64,000 nucleotides of DNA from Aporrectodea caliginosa (GCA_020284085.1 JACEVL010000059.1:989001-1053000); one strand, 5' to 3'. Positions 11,605-25,136 are shown, counted from the first letter of the stretch. Notes: generated by a model not told the origin, from the letters alone. Translations and numbers: made by a program.

Positions 11605-14600
11605 TTACTGTGGCTGAAGAAGTCGATCGACGGCTGCATTCAAGTCGCCTGATGTGGCAGAAAGTGCTGAACAAGAAGCAAGAGAGCAGGTTAACTATGT
11701 TTAGAATCTTAATAATAAAATTGTATACAGCATCCAATGCATTTTTTAACTGTTGGCGTTTGCCTGAGCATGTCATAGCTTCATTAAAATGAAGTCAGTC
11801 CAGTTCATTCAACAATGGTCCTACTAACCATGATGCTGTAGAATATATCAAAAGTAATAACATTATAGGCAGTGTTTTCAAGAGATGTGCCACTGGCTAA
11901 AAACTGGTTGAGTACCTTCAAGGTCATCTCCTTACGGCTGGCTCTGAATAGTTTGTGTAGTCCAGTATACATTCTAGAGACTTCTGCTTGAGCCAGTAGG
12001 GTTGCTGAGCACTACATTGTGAAGCTTGTGGGACTTCTTAGTTCTATTGTGTCTATACTGCACAACATGCTTTATTGTGCATTTGATCACCACGTACAAT
12101 TCTTTCAGTGAAATTCCTAACTGTTCCAGGACACAAAGCTCAAGCAAACTCTTATCTTAACCTGCATTTCACCTTTTTTAAGATATAACAGATAGTTATT
12201 TTCAACATGCTCGAGAGGTTCTTAATAGATGTATAAATGCTTTTTAAATGTCAAGCTTCATGCAAACACAACGCTAATGATAATATTTACACAAAAGCAA
12301 AAACATTTGAAAGACAGGTGGAAAATAAGACCCTTCAAACATCTCTTGGCCCATACCTATTATGTTTGCTTGTCGGTTTACGAAGCCCATAGCAGCGAGC
12401 TGGTTCAGCTGAACCTCGTATCTTGCTTCAGGTGGCTGAGTCTGAAAGCAGTCGTCAGATTATAAATATTATTGAAAATAATATGAGGAAAACATTTTTA
12501 GGAAGAATGATGTACAATTATTGATTTTGTATTTGCTCTACGAGACGTTTGTACACTGGAGTGCAGCTCTTCTGCAACCGGTTTAATAAAGAGTATACTT
12601 ACTTATTTACTTTAGAGAGAGACAAAGATAGAGTTGCATGTTTGTGTGGTTGAAAAAGACTGAAATCACTGTGAAAGAGTTAAAAGCATCAGTCAAAACT
12701 ACAATAGGAAGGTCAAAGAATATGGCACTTTATAATCTTATCAAAGTCTAGAAAACTGAGCCATTAGACTTTATCATAGTAAATTTACTGCTAATATATA
12801 ACAAATTTTGATATCTGAATCAGAAAAGGTTGCGGCAAATAAAACATTTAACCAAACAGGTAACATCTGACTTGCTAGCTTTTATACAGCTGTTATAAAA
12901 TAATGTGAAAAGATAAATAGACGACACTGCATAACATAAATGCGCATTTACTCTCTAAGATTCCATTTACTGAGAATTATTCCTGGTGCACTCATGCTTG
13001 TCTAGTTCAGCTTTATACAACTTCAGCTACATAACAATGTCAAGAGCAGAACAAATAAGACAATGCAGGATAATGAAATGTTCTCATCATTTGATCTAGG
13101 TCCACTTACAGACGAGTTTATTGATCCAGCCATCGTTCCAAACATCTGCCTCAGCAACTGAGCATACTGATCTCCAGAAGCGCCTGTTGTCTGGCCGCTG
13201 CTTGAAACTCCAGTCGTGGTGCTCGTGGTTGTTGCTGTTGAACTGGGACTAGAAATTTGAAACAAAAAATGTTAACCCAAACAGTTCAAAAGAATAGAAG
13301 CTCTTACAGTACTAACACAGATAACTATAACAACCGTGCATTTCTCACGGCCAAGTACAAGTAAGTGACTGACTGCATATTAGCCAGGATAGCCAGTCAA
13401 CAAAGGCCATTTAGCTGCTACGTTGAGCACTTCTGATGCCCACTATATTCATAGGCCACAACATAATAAGAATGTTGATTTTGTTTGCATCTGAACAATG
13501 CTTGCCTCAGCAAACAAGCTGGGCATAGCATATTGAATTTTCATTGTTCAAAATGAACAGTTGCAGAATAGACAGACTCAAAGGAGACTGGCAAAAATAC
13601 CTTGATTCTCCCAGCAAAAACGGTGCTTCATTTTGCAGCTGGTGCATTCCTTGCTGGATCTCCATCATGGCCTGCAGAGCACGAGGGTTCCCGAGGTAAC
13701 TCTGGACTTCTGGATTAACCAACTGATAAATATAAATAACAACAATTTCACTTTAATTAACAGCAGACCAGCATAGGCAGTGCTTTGTGAGAAACTTTAA
13801 AGGGCATTGTTTTAACTTTTGAGATATTTACCGCAATAAAAAAACACAAGCTGAAGTTACCAGTAGCGGTCCCACACACACACACAACTGGAACCAACCA
13901 ACGGATTCCCGTCGACAGCTGAAGATGTCATGGATGTTCAGAGTATCTGGACCAAGACTCAGCACAGGGCAGGCAAGAGCTTCAGCGATCAGAAATACAT
14001 AGTGTAGTGCCATGTCAATGGGAGTTTACCTGTTCAGCGAGAGATGGAATCGCAGAGCGAACACTTTCTTGGACTGCTGAGTCACCAGGAACCAATGGAG
14101 TGTTACTCATGTACTGCAATAAAAATCATTAAAATCATATCAACATCATGAAAGGTATTTTAAGTCTTCTAATCTACACCAATTAGTGTTCCTGTAGCGG
14201 AAACAGACCGAACCTTTAAGCCAAGGGTGTTAAAACCTTGTTTAATGGCGGGCCAGTGGCAATATTTTCCAGCAAGCGGCGGGCTAGGGTGCTGAAGGCG
14301 ACTGAGCAAAACGGGGTAGGGATCTGGGAGGGGTTCGGTGAGCCCATCCCCATAAAATTTGTTGCAAAACTACATCTTAAATGGTGCATTTTTAGCATAC
14401 AAACACTCAAATTAGGTTTACAAAGCTTGATTTTGATCTTCACTATTACTCACAAAGCGTTAAAATTGACAAATTTGAACTTTTATTTTAAAATTCTGTA
14501 GTCTTTAGGCAAGGCTCCGTGTGCCAGAAAAACATGCATATGAGGTGTAAGCAACTTCATTTTTCTTAGCCTAGGCATATGAGGCAGGTGGCCAGCGCTT

Positions 14601-17600
14601 TCCTTCACTGCCTGATTTCTCCAATGACAGTGTATGGTCAGGACACTCATATAGCTCAGTTGGCTACAGGTACAAGATGAACTCTCAAATTTATGAACAG
14701 GTGAAGACTCAAACTCTCAGCCTTAAAGATAGATAGATAGAATGGTCTTTATTGGATGAAAAAAATTGCGAATCAATACATTATTTGATTCATCTCAGTA
14801 CTGTTATAAGTTCATCTGTTTGATGGCCACGTGTTGAGCGCTTCTGAGAGACTCTTGTGGCGCTTTATAAATGTTTTGTTACATTACATTACATCCACTG
14901 CAACATGGAGGGAGGTCTACAAGTATAAACTTGATGAAAGAAGTCGAGTCCTGAGACTAGAAAGACCCAGACAGCTTACAGAGCCAATGTTTGACAATTT
15001 GGCTCTCACCTGGTTGATGACCTCAGGGTTGCCTGCAAGGTTCTGCAGCATAGACTGCATGTAAGGTGCTTGCATGATGTTCGTCATCAGCTGTGGATTC
15101 TGTATCATTTGCTGAGTAATGCTCTCGACGCCTGCATTCGTTACACCTACATGCAATGCAGCATACCATCACGATCACCGTAATCCATAATGCCATCAAA
15201 AATTTAAAACATACTTCACCTCATCCAAATTTTTGTGTATTTACATTTTCCATGCAGTCTAAGTTGCACTTGTTTATCTGAGTAAAATAGCCTATCAAGC
15301 AGCAAATTTAGAGTTTCTGAAAAGGAGATAAATGTCACATTACGCTGACTACCACTTTGTCACTTGTGACTCTACTCATAACATGATAAAAGATAATATA
15401 ATTTTAAGTCATGAATCACACCATAACTCTGGCTTCTGTTTGATTTTGCTAGCCAAGACACAGCATGGCAAAACAAGACACAAGCCAGTGCAGATACCAC
15501 CATCAAAAATACCAAATCACATTCAATATGAAGTATGCTTTACCGGTAATTCCAACACGCTGACAAGGAGTCCAAAATATTTCACTGCAAGATGACCAAC
15601 TAAGTTCCCTGATGACTAAGTTTTACCCATCTTGTTCATATAATTTTGTATACTCACACTTCTATTTAATAAACAAATATCAAATTATTTTATGTTAACA
15701 TTGCTATTCTTCGTGCTATACCGGTACACTTCACAGAGTATATAAGGTGTCACAGTACATATAGCATTATGTGAGGTACTTCAAATGCAAGACATATAAG
15801 TGTCTTCATACACAGACACAAACATGCAGAACACTTTCCCACTGCATTTGTAGCCAATATCAATAAACTCTGCATATCATCTAAAACGTTCTACAGCAGA
15901 GGAGCGCCCCCTAGGCTAACCTGAAGAAGAAGTCATGGGTATTAAGTGCTTAGTCATGGTCAGAGCACTCATTTTATAGCTGAATTGTCTGGAGGACACA
16001 AGTGGAATACAAATTTTGAAACATCTTCCTAATCTGGCAAGGATGTGTACCTCTAAATTCTGGGTTGACACACTTTTATGCTAACCGAAGGCATATTGTA
16101 CATCCCAAAACTTCTATAACTATTGTTAAAATAATGATTATTACACATTTGTTTTACTAAAATCAGTATTTAAGCAAGTTTAAAAAATTTCGCATCTCAG
16201 TGTTATAGTCTCCTATTAATTACAGTATCATATCAATAGTACATACATTATTATTACAAAAATTGATTAAGAATTCATTGCTGAATTTCAACAAGGAACG
16301 TCTTATTATCTTAAAATAAAAGTCTTAGCATTGAACTTCTACATGGAACACACACTGCACACAGCCTCAGGCATTGTGCAGCAAAGAGATGCAAGTTCGG
16401 AGAGTTCAAGGCCCATCACCCGAAGAACTCACCAAAGCTGGAAGCAGCATTCGAACTAGGATTAGTGCCACTCGATGTTGAATCTGTGCCTTCTCGATCG
16501 TTGCTTCCTGTAAAACAACATCAGACAATCAAAACCAGAAACTGCAACTATGTTAATGTTACCAAAAACCCATCACTTGCTCATGCAAACTCACCCCAAG
16601 AGTCATCAAGTAAGTAAGTAAGAATATCCTTTAATTAACTAACGAGGTAAAGCAAGGTAGGGCATTTAGTATTAAAGCTTAGCTACTATCAGTCACTACA
16701 GAACCAGTATTTAAGCACTTATGTAGTGCAGTAGGTAGCGTATCAGAGTTTCATAATAATTACGGCCAACAGGGTTTAAACTGAACAACAATACATAATA
16801 ATCTATCACTGCTTGAGAACTGTTCACTTGTGCCAACCCTGAAGAGATAATTAACGACGCTCTAAATAAATTTACAAGTGATCAAATATTGGATGAATCT
16901 TTGCATATCATCAGTAGAGTACATCAGATGACAAATCATATATTTAATTTTAAGCAATATATTTCATGATTACTTCCAATGGTTGCAGAGATAAGTATCT
17001 GAGTTTAAGCTAAGGAGGTAAGTTCAAATACCCAAAAACATTGGGTGTGTGGAAAATAGTGACTAAAACTGTGACACTCAAAGGATTGAGGCACAAGAAT
17101 GCAACAAAACACTTGGAAGGTACTTGTGTTGACCATAAGAAGCAGTACACAATTTCGATAGGTAGTACTCACCAGAATTCGAGGTTTGGCTAGACATCGC
17201 TGCACCTAACATGGGTTCCTGACCGTCTCTGTTACCCCTTGATAACACATCGAACAAGGATTGCTGCAAAGCAATGCAACAACTGATAAAAGTTCCTGTA
17301 GACCACCATCATCAAGCCATCTATAACCACATCTTCACCACTCAACGGTAAAACTTTAATGGCATTATACTGTTTGCAAAGTGCATCTTTAATGCCAATT
17401 AACATTGTCAGCACAACTTATAACTATGATAAATAATATATAAATATTTCTGACTGGGTATGAATGTATACTAATAAATGCCTATCTAACCACGTTACCT
17501 GCTAAGTGCATGTAAAATTTAATTTCCAATTCAGTGTTCTTTGTGCCATAATTGAGGTAGTAAGGAAAATGGAGTAAGATGAATTATGAAAAATAGCAAT

Positions 17601-20600
17601 ATTAGATGTGATCTTTTGTTTAGAAATGAAGTATGAAGTATTACAGGAAAGAATTTATATACTACTCTCGCAGTATCTCACTATCATCTGCGTACAAAGT
17701 ATGCAGTTATCATTAGGTGACACGGTGCATCATCCCAACAAAAACACTAGCACTGCACCAGGATTTGCCAATTAAGCTCAAGGAAATGGCTCAGCACATG
17801 AGATTGGAGAATACTGAAAATATTATAAAGGTCTGCAGTGAATGATCAATTTAGCGATCTTTTCAGCCATGACATACTAATTCAAAGCTATCCGCAGCAC
17901 ATGTATTTACAAAAGTTAAACTGGCAGAGATCAGATGCTAGTACAGTTGCATTCAGTTTTTTGTCTATAATATACTTTTCTGGAGAATAATATGAAAGCA
18001 GTCTTCTTTATCCGAACAGCTTAATAAATTATAAATTATAACTATTACCACTAGACGTAAAAATAAGTAATACAATAAAACAAATTATTGCTGTAAAAAG
18101 AATTAGATATGTTAAACGTGAACTGTTGTTAAACATTATACCTAAATTTAGAAAAGCTAAAAATTTATACTTAAGTTAAATGCAGTTATTATACATATTA
18201 TATCAAAAGAATTAGTACAAGTTCACATCAAAATGATTCAGTGAAGGAAGTGACAAACAGCAATCAACAATTAAACATAGTTTATACATTTGCACAGGTT
18301 AATTTAAAAGCTTCTATAGTCCCTGAAAACCAGCCTATGACTGAACTTACTCCGCCACTGTTTCTCATCAGTTCTTGCAGCATTGCTGGATTACGAGCCA
18401 CCTGGGCAGTCTGTCAAGAACAATAAAGCACAGCACATGATTATGACTTACAGAATTAGAAAGCAAATAGTTGCAAGAAATCAAAATAGAAGACAGCATA
18501 TTTTAGTCATCATAAATGTCATTTTACAGATATACGAACAACACTCACTGACTGCAGAAGAATAAACTCTCACTTCCTATAAGAGACAGCTTTTGCAGCA
18601 GCAGCCACTCTGTAATCGTAAAGTACTAGTCTCCTTGAGCAAACTTCTACCAGAATCAAGTATGTTACACTTTCACCTACACAGTAGCATGCAGAATACT
18701 TAAAAGACAGAAAAGTACCTGCTGCATAAGCTCAGGATTCTCAAGAACACGAGATATCTCAGGATTTCCCTCAATAAGTTCTCGCATCTGTGGATTCGCA
18801 GAAAGCAGGCTCTGCATTAAAGCTGGGTTCGACATCAGCTGCTGAACCATTGGATTCTCCAGCAGGTTTCTAAGCAGATCTGGATTGGTAAAGACCTAAA
18901 AATGATAAATACACAAAGACTACAATTTCAAAGCCATGATTTATATGTAAAAAGTACCATAAATGCTTAATATTGAAAAATGATTTAAAATTTATAATGA
19001 ACTGATCTCAAATTTATTGAACACCAATAACAATTGATATTACATACTTAACACATGACCAGCAGAAATACAGATTATTTAGTCTTAAATGTTACAGAAA
19101 TAAATACTTTCTTGTTCATGCAGTAGCCATGTGCACTTGTATTATATTACCTAAGTACCTGTACTCATACTTGAGACCTAAGTACTTGTACTTGCAACCT
19201 AAGTACTTGAAACATCTCTGGTTAGTGTTAGCAAATTTCTGAAGTAATATTCCTGAGAATCTTGGGCAATGGGTACGGAAGACCGATGAGTGGATAAAGT
19301 AATCAGTAAAGGGCGAAGGAAGCTGTCTGTTAGTGAACCAATAAATAAATATACTCATTTGTAGTCTAGTACTGTAATCAAGTTTCAGTATTCCTAGGCT
19401 GTCAACAGTTGGCTCTGAACTAAGACATGGAGAAGTCCACTGCTTGTACATATGGTTCTTGAAATTCTCAACAGAAACAGAGGTCTGCCAACAATCTCGC
19501 AATTGGACAACTGTATGTATAGTCACATGACGCAAGAAGAAATTCGCAATTCCAAACGATACTTCAGGTCTCGAATGAATCACTGAATGACTTCAGAGCA
19601 TTAGGATAACTGTTTACCTCTCTCTGCATTCGCTGCTGAAGATCCATGAAGTTTGCTGATCCAAAGCCAAGGTTTGACAGGCCAAGCAAACCACCAAGAC
19701 TACCCAGACCAAATGGTGTAGCACCAACATCTATTTGTTGCTGAGGGGCCGTAGAGCCCTAACATAAAAACATAAAACTTCATTCATGCCAAGTGTATGT
19801 ATATATATATATATATATATCTATTGTGAATTCTGAATCCGAGGTACAAAGCAACTGTGAGCAAAGGACTAGCTCAACATCCATACAGATACACTATTTA
19901 GCTTTGCGTTTGAAATCAACATCAATATCATACGTGTTTTATTTTCCAATAAATACCTTTAAATTCACCACTAAATGATGGCTAATCATCTTTTCAGCTG
20001 CATCTGTAACATTTGTGCAAATTACTTGTAACATACACACTAGTACCGAAAATCTGCACCAACATACACCAGACACTACATACTGATGCTAAAGCTATGC
20101 TGCTGTTTATTGACACAAATCAGTTTAACCTAGCTGGCAACTGTTAGGACCATGCATTTAAAAGGAGTCAAATGGTGGTAGTAAACAAATTTCACTCTGG
20201 CATTAAATCTCATTTAATGGCAATTCAATGAGCATTTAATGGCATTTCAGTAAAGGTAACAAACAGAAAGCCACATGATGCTAGGAAAGCTGATCTAATG
20301 CATGACATATAAACAAATTAATCAATGGATGTTAACTGACCAGCTGTGCCGTTGAACCAGTTATGTCTTGAGCCTAAAAACAGCAAAGAGTATTAATCAA
20401 CAACAATTCATAGAAGCAACATGTAATATCCACAAGAAAAAACTATTATGCATTAGAACATATATTAACAATCAAATAAGTCCTAACTTTCTCGCTTAAT
20501 TTTTGCACAGTCTTTCCCATTTCTACTCTCAATTCTTTAAATTGTTCAGTTAGGGCTCTGACTGTGTGGTCACATAGAAAGAATACCAGCTGAGAGAACT

Positions 20601-23600
20601 CAACACATGGCATTACATGCTAGATTTGAAGGAAATGGCAAGACAAAAACCAAGCTGGTTAGAGTATAAATGAAAAGACAACATAGTCTTAGACTAAACC
20701 TAAGTAGCGCACACATGATTTCACAAACTAACTAAAACAATGGAGATCATTTATTTACAAATGTGACTGTAAATTTATTGGCGTCCAAAAACTGGTGATG
20801 ATGACAATGGGTTGCAATGTCTGCATGATAACTGAAGATTAAAGTCTCAATTTCCCACCTTATTTGCAGATTTGATGACCAGATGAACAGTTGTGTTATC
20901 CTTGATTCCATAAGTTGCAAGTCGATCTGTGTCCTTGAGGATCTTGCCAGCATAAATCAGACATAGTTGTTCCAAGTCAGCACTGAACTCCTTTGTTATG
21001 ATGTCCTTCAGCTGAAAATTCAACAGCACAATTTGACCAGACACCAATTATTTGAAATAACATCTGGTATCAAGCTGCTTGAAATGAAGACTAGTCCCTC
21101 GAGGGGCAACCAAGGATACTATGTTAGCGGTTACTTCATGTTTTTAGCCTTGTCAAGCCAGGATGGGTGGCCAGTTCTTCTTCTCACTGCCTGACAATCC
21201 CACCAACAATGTACAGTCAGTGTACATAATCATTTATTGCCCAGTTTGCCAGAAGGGACAAGTTGTCATAGCAATTTCAAACATTTCTCTGCCCTGATAG
21301 GTATCAGAACTCCCAACCTATTGGTTAACAGTCCAGCACACTAAACCACACTTCATCATGTTGCTTCACTTCGGCCAAAAATTAAACTGCTTTTAATTTA
21401 AAAAAAAATACTTTTCATACAAAGTTCCCACAGCATAACCAACCAGCAATTGTAATTATACCAATGAATGGCAATTAAACCCTTTCTGTACAAACCGGTA
21501 TCAAACACAAGGTTATCAATACCAACAGACAAATAGCATTTATATATCAAAGGTTGGTGTCTCATTTAAATGCAGACTAATTGGCGTCATTAATTACTCT
21601 GCCATCCATTGTACGTGAGGCCAAAGGTCATTAGGAGATACTGAAATGCAAACAGCAACTGCAATTTTTAACCTCACAACTTTAGGCAGAAGTTTAAACA
21701 AGGTGTCCCGCTGGTTGATTGTTTTGGTTGTACATGCACTTTAAAAGGCAAACTTAGATTCTTTTAGCTGGGATTGTGTCTCTGAGGAGCTCCTGTAGAC
21801 TTTTAAATATTCCGAGATTCATTTACCTTAACCAAAAGCTCTAAACATGTGTTAGTAACCATTTAAGCACAAAGGGCCAATCTGGCATGAAGTGGTCTCA
21901 TATTTCAGGGAAGCTTCCCAATCAAGTACTATACAAGGCTCAACATCACTATACTGAAACTGGCAGCTTTACGTCAGAGTGCACACTGCTAGCCAGACAG
22001 ATATGGCCCTGCAAAAATCTTATTTACGAAGTACCGGTAAGCCATTTATTGACAGAGCATCAACACCATAAGATCACAATAACAACAGTCACTACAAACT
22101 CAAATACTTCAGTAAATGACACAAAAGTCAAAAGGGCAGTCCAAAAGAGTCATATGCAACCACTGAACCTGGATTGACCTTTATCTCAATAATAGTTTTA
22201 GGGATGCAGGGACGAATCCTTGATAGTATGCTGACATTCTTGGCTAATTTCTTAGATATTTGCATAATGTGTTCTTTCCAAGTGAGGTGCTGGTCCAGAT
22301 ACACACCTAAGAATTTACATGACTCGGTCTGCATAATTAGTTTGTCATCCATCGTACGTCTATAATAACGAGCTGGAGGCAGTTTATGGCGGGATCGAAA
22401 CAGAATAAATTTTGTTTATCAATATTTAGTGACAATTTGTTGGCTCTAAACCAGGAAGAAATGGTGCTAAGCTACACTAGGGCTTATATCATCCATCCCA
22501 CAACTGTATATTGTTTTTAACTGTCTTGCAATATCAGTTACTTCCTGCACAGTGGTAGGCAAGAGTTCAAAAGAAGAGCTTTGTGAGTCCTTTAGGAATG
22601 TTTGAAATGTTGGGTTTCACTAATTTTAGAAGCCAACATGGGACAAATATTGACAAAGTAATCACTGAATTTATTAGCAATTTCCAGCTTATCAGAGATG
22701 TCTATTCCAGTTATATTAAATATGATAGGGGTCGGGGAACTATCATTATAATTTAATTTTAATCTTATGGTTTTACAAGTTTTAAAGATAATTTTCAAAT
22801 TTACAGAATCTGTTCGCATAGTACATTTCCTCAGCATGTTTTCTAAATCGTTTAAACTTATTTCGATATTTAACGAAAGTGGATTTCTTAGAATCAGTGG
22901 GATATTTCAAATATATGGAGTAAAGTCTTGACTTTTTGTAGGATTTGAGCAGTGCACTGGTCATTCAAGGTTGCTTTACATTAAGATAACCCCTTTTGCT
23001 ATGAGTTAGTCTTGTTTGCATTTTTAAGTTCAAATGTCTTCCTTCAACCAATTATGTAAACAAACCAGCATGTTAAAACTGCTAAGTTCTAGTGAGCAAC
23101 GTGTTTTTTTGACATTATAACCAGGGGTCAAGTGGTCTTCAATTAAACATTAAAAATAAATTTAATCATAGATTTCATAGACTAATCATAGATTTCATAG
23201 ATTAATCAATTAATTAATTGTTAACTTCCACAGCTATACTTGTTATCTGTTTCACTGTAACTTAAAAACCTCATTTCATTAGCACTTTTAAGTCACGTAA
23301 AACTAGGTGGTTTTTTGTCTGATTAATCGTGCTTATAAATATATATATATATAATTTATAGTTATATATATATATATATATCATGAATCTGAAGATAAGA
23401 ACAATAAAAACACTGGTATGGAGTGTATTGCTGTATGGATCAGAGATATGGACAATGAGAAAAGCAGAGATAAGAAGATTGGAAGCTTTCTAAATGTGGA
23501 CATGGAGAAGAATGTAAAAAAATTAGCTGGACAGAACATATAATAAATGAAGAAGTGATAGGAAGAATTGGAGAAGAAAGAGCCCTGAGACTCACTACAA

Positions 23601-24575
23601 AGAACAGTCATTGAAGGAAAAATGGACGGGAGGAGGACAAGGGGAAGATCAAGACAGAAGAAGCTGTATTGGATGATGACAGATTGTTACAGAAAGCTGA
23701 AAGAAGAGGCCCAACAACGAGAGGAGTGGCGACATCAGACATTTGAACCTGCCTAAGAGGCAGAGAACCAGAAGATACATAACCATAAATTTTATTGGTC
23801 CTGTGAAACAAACAAAACAGTTCAAATTACATACACACAATTATGCAAAAATGAAGGTTATTAGGAACAACAGGGAAAGAAACCCTATGTGGACGAAGAA
23901 TGATATGAAGCAGCTGGTATATTCAATTACACATGAGAGCAATATAACTTAACTAGTGCACACACATCAATCCACTGTCACAGCTGTGGAGTGATCGCGC
24001 AATCTTCGTTTAAAGTGTTCACACAGTTGTTGTATATCACAACTATGTGAACACTTTTGATCTTTTATTTTATTTAAAATTAATTTCGGGGGTCCGGCCG
24101 AAATTTGGGGGGGGGGATTCGGGTTTCGGGCCGCACCCTAATTAACTTCTGCCATTGAAATCTCTAATGAAAATCGTAGCTCCACATAAGTTACCGGGGT
24201 CCAGAGAGGGGGAAATTTGTCAGCTTCAGCAATGTAGGTTTCGTAACACATCTTTCCCTTTGAAAATTACCAATGGTTACGACATTTCTTCGATTGGGTT
24301 TTGTGTATTGATTCCACGTGAGTCACCCTAGGTGAGAGCAAAAATAAACGGTTATTTCCACGGTGCGATTTCCTTTTAGCGATTTGCTTTTTTGAAGGTA
24401 TATTTGTTGACAAGAAAAATCCTTTTAAAACACCCAACCGTACATCTACTATACCAAAAGATCTACTAACCTGTTTAACGTTAGCGTTTTTGTTTATGGT
24501 AATTTCCTTTTTGTCCTTTGGAGACTTTACGGTTACTTTTATTTCTTCCGCGGCTTCAGCAGCGATATCCGCCAT
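11605..24575 (-). CDS. UBQLN: Ubiquilin (UBL-STI1-UBA proteasome shuttle), 14 coding exons
   Basis: Exons: 24471-24575, 20859-21011, 20341-20373, 19618-19758, 18719-18895, 18351-18410, 17173-17263, 16433-16507, 15010-15146, 14030-14113, 13601-13722, 13110-13248, 12357-12441, 11605-11666. All phases agree, giving 487 aa. The protein carries ubiquitinated clients to the proteasome and binds hydrophobic segments. Residues 10-85 form the UBL (EIKVTVKSP, IYAGKILKD, TVHLVIK). STI1-type Met/Asn-Pro repeats span about 135-225 (NPDLLRNLLENPMVQQLMSN, ARNPAMLQELMRN) and 275-325 (QNPQLMTNIMQ). NPRALQAMMEIQQGM lies near 365, then a Ser/Thr-rich linker, then a C-terminal UBA at 448-487 (LNQLAAMGF; SGDLNAAVDRLL). 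Exon 3 is only 33 bp. The IPGGYNALRRMYTD segment usual in vertebrates is not recognisable, although QEPML is retained. It is shorter than the 589-aa human UBQLN1, mainly in linkers. Confidence 0.95.
12530..12612 (+). repeat. (TTAC)n-tailed SINE-like repeat, 3' end
   Basis: GATTTTGTATTTGC, then TGTACACTGGAGTGCAGC, TCTTCTGCAACCGG and TTTAATAAAGAGTATA precede an ACTTACTTATTTACTT tail. The same order of blocks occurs in inverse orientation at 58990-59110. It lies upstream of the ubiquilin exon at 12357-12441. Confidence 0.7.
14575..14710 (-). repeat. Decayed SINE family B copy
   Basis: On the minus strand it shares GGCCA..TGCCTCAT..GCC.AGGCTAAG with the copy at 53858-54130 and GGCCACCCATCC..GCCTTG with that at 21065-21355. 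It lies in a ubiquilin intron. Confidence 0.5.
14830..14895 (+). repeat. LINE 3' terminus with hairpin and (TTACA)n tail
   Basis: GAGCGCTTCTGAG and TGGCGCTTTATAAATG form a short conserved 3' motif followed by TTACATTACATTACAT. Related termini occur at 34011-34086 and, on the minus strand, at 45620-45658 and 46053-46093. Such 3' stem-loops plus short tandem tails are typical of L2/CR1-like LINEs. Confidence 0.55.
16606..16680 (-). repeat. (GTAA)n-tailed SINE-like repeat, 3' end
   Basis: AAGTAAGTAAGTAAGAATAT followed by CCTTTAATTAACTAAC is the reverse complement of the family 3' end (AATAAAG..ATATTCTTAC, then TTAC repeats). It lies in a ubiquilin intron. Similar ends are at 24857-24905 and 38773-38815. 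Confidence 0.6.
19400..19583 (-). mobile_element. Degenerate LINE C-terminal fragment
   Basis: The minus strand encodes SVENFKNHMYKQWTSP after a decayed region. This resembles the SVxxFKNRLDKHW segment near the C-terminus of many invertebrate non-LTR retrotransposons, with frame disruption just upstream. It sits in a ubiquilin intron. Assignment is tentative. Confidence 0.4.
19797..19822. repeat. (TA)n microsatellite
   Basis: An uninterrupted run of TA dinucleotides lies in the ubiquilin intron between exons 3 and 4. Confidence 0.85.
21065..21355 (-). mobile_element. SINE family B copy
   Basis: The minus strand starts AAGTGTGGTTTAGTGTGCTG, GACTGTTAACCAATAGGTTG and a degenerate B-box, then GTACATTG and GAACTGGCCACCC. 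It is colinear with the better preserved copy at 53858-54130. It inserted in ubiquilin intron 1, close to exon 2. Confidence 0.55.
22128..22964 (-). mobile_element. Degenerate LINE ORF2 fragment (linker and reverse transcriptase)
   Basis: Minus-strand frames give ALLKSYKKSRLYSIYLKYPT and KYRNKFKRFRKHAEEMYY (22790-22964), a hallmark of the region between endonuclease and RT. Then, after a gap, SSWFRANKLSLNIDK (about 22420-22480) and SCKFLGVYLDQHLTWKEHI (22250-22320) from the RT thumb. Frameshifts and an internal deletion of most of the RT core show it is dead. It lies in ubiquilin intron 1. Confidence 0.75.
23337..23382. repeat. (AT)n microsatellite
   Basis: Two AT-dinucleotide runs flank a short AATTTATAGTT spacer, immediately before a plus-strand LINE fragment. 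Confidence 0.8.
23382..23745 (+). mobile_element. Degenerate LINE RT C-terminal fragment
   Basis: In plus-strand frames: NLKIRTIKTLVWSVLLYGSE, WTMRKAEIRRLEAF, a broken MWTWRRM-like stretch and DRTYNK. This matches the post-RT region of L1/Tx1- or RTE-like elements (YGSETWTLRKxDIRRLEAFEMW). Several stops and frameshifts are present. Confidence 0.7.
24060..24150. repeat. G-rich repeat fragment
   Basis: A TTTCGGGGGTCCGGCCGAAA stretch followed by a G10 run and GATTCGGGTTTCGGGCCGC is unlike its AT-rich surroundings. It resembles GC-rich MITE termini but I see no partner terminus or target duplication. Confidence 0.35.
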
Positions 24576-24692
24576 TTTTTGTTTTGAAATTGATCGAAAG
24601 GACGCTCCACCCAAAGACCAAGAATATTCTTAATTTGTTTATTGCACCGTTTTCGTCTTATATACATCGATATCTATATTTAGAACAAAAAA

Positions 24693-24700
24693 TGACGTCA
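24693..24700. promoter_or_regulatory. Palindromic CRE-like site upstream of ubiquilin
   Basis: TGACGTCA, the full cAMP-response-element palindrome bound by CREB/ATF, lies 118 bp upstream of the ubiquilin start codon. Location is suggestive; function is inferred only. Confidence 0.35.
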
Positions 24701-24856
24701 CGATGCAACGATCGCTAGACTTGAACAACGCGACTCAAAAAATGATTACTCATTGGTGCACCTCATACAGAGACCACTGATGTGTAGGCTATTAATGCTA
24801 TTAATAGAGATCACTGCACGAGACCATAGATATGCACGACACAAGTCAAAATAGGT

Positions 24857-24905
24857 AAGTAAGTAAGAATATTCTTTATTTGACTAACAGCAAACGCACA
24901 GTAGC
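24857..24905 (-). repeat. (GTAA)n-tailed SINE-like repeat, 3' end
   Basis: GGTAAGTAAGTAAGAATATT followed by CTTTATTTGACTAAC is the inverted 3' end of the TTAC-tailed family, about 280 bp upstream of the ubiquilin start codon. Confidence 0.6.
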
Positions 24906-25136
24906 TTACAGAATAAATAATAGAAACATTTATGCATTACATTTCTTCTTCCTTTGGTTCTCTGCATTTCTGGACAGGTTTTTATGTCCAATGTTATTAT
25001 TATTATAAAATAAATTTGTAACGCGCACAAGGTCACACCGAAATGTGAATATGAGGCAGTCTTTATAATTACAATTTTTACAGTTTTTAAAAGGGGTTAC
25101 AACAGCCAATAGTATAGAACACTTGGCCTGTTACAC

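Noticed and set aside
13861..13980. Short minus-strand ORF between ubiquilin exons 10 and 11
   Set aside because: No similarity to ubiquilin, and splice phases of the flanking exons close without it.
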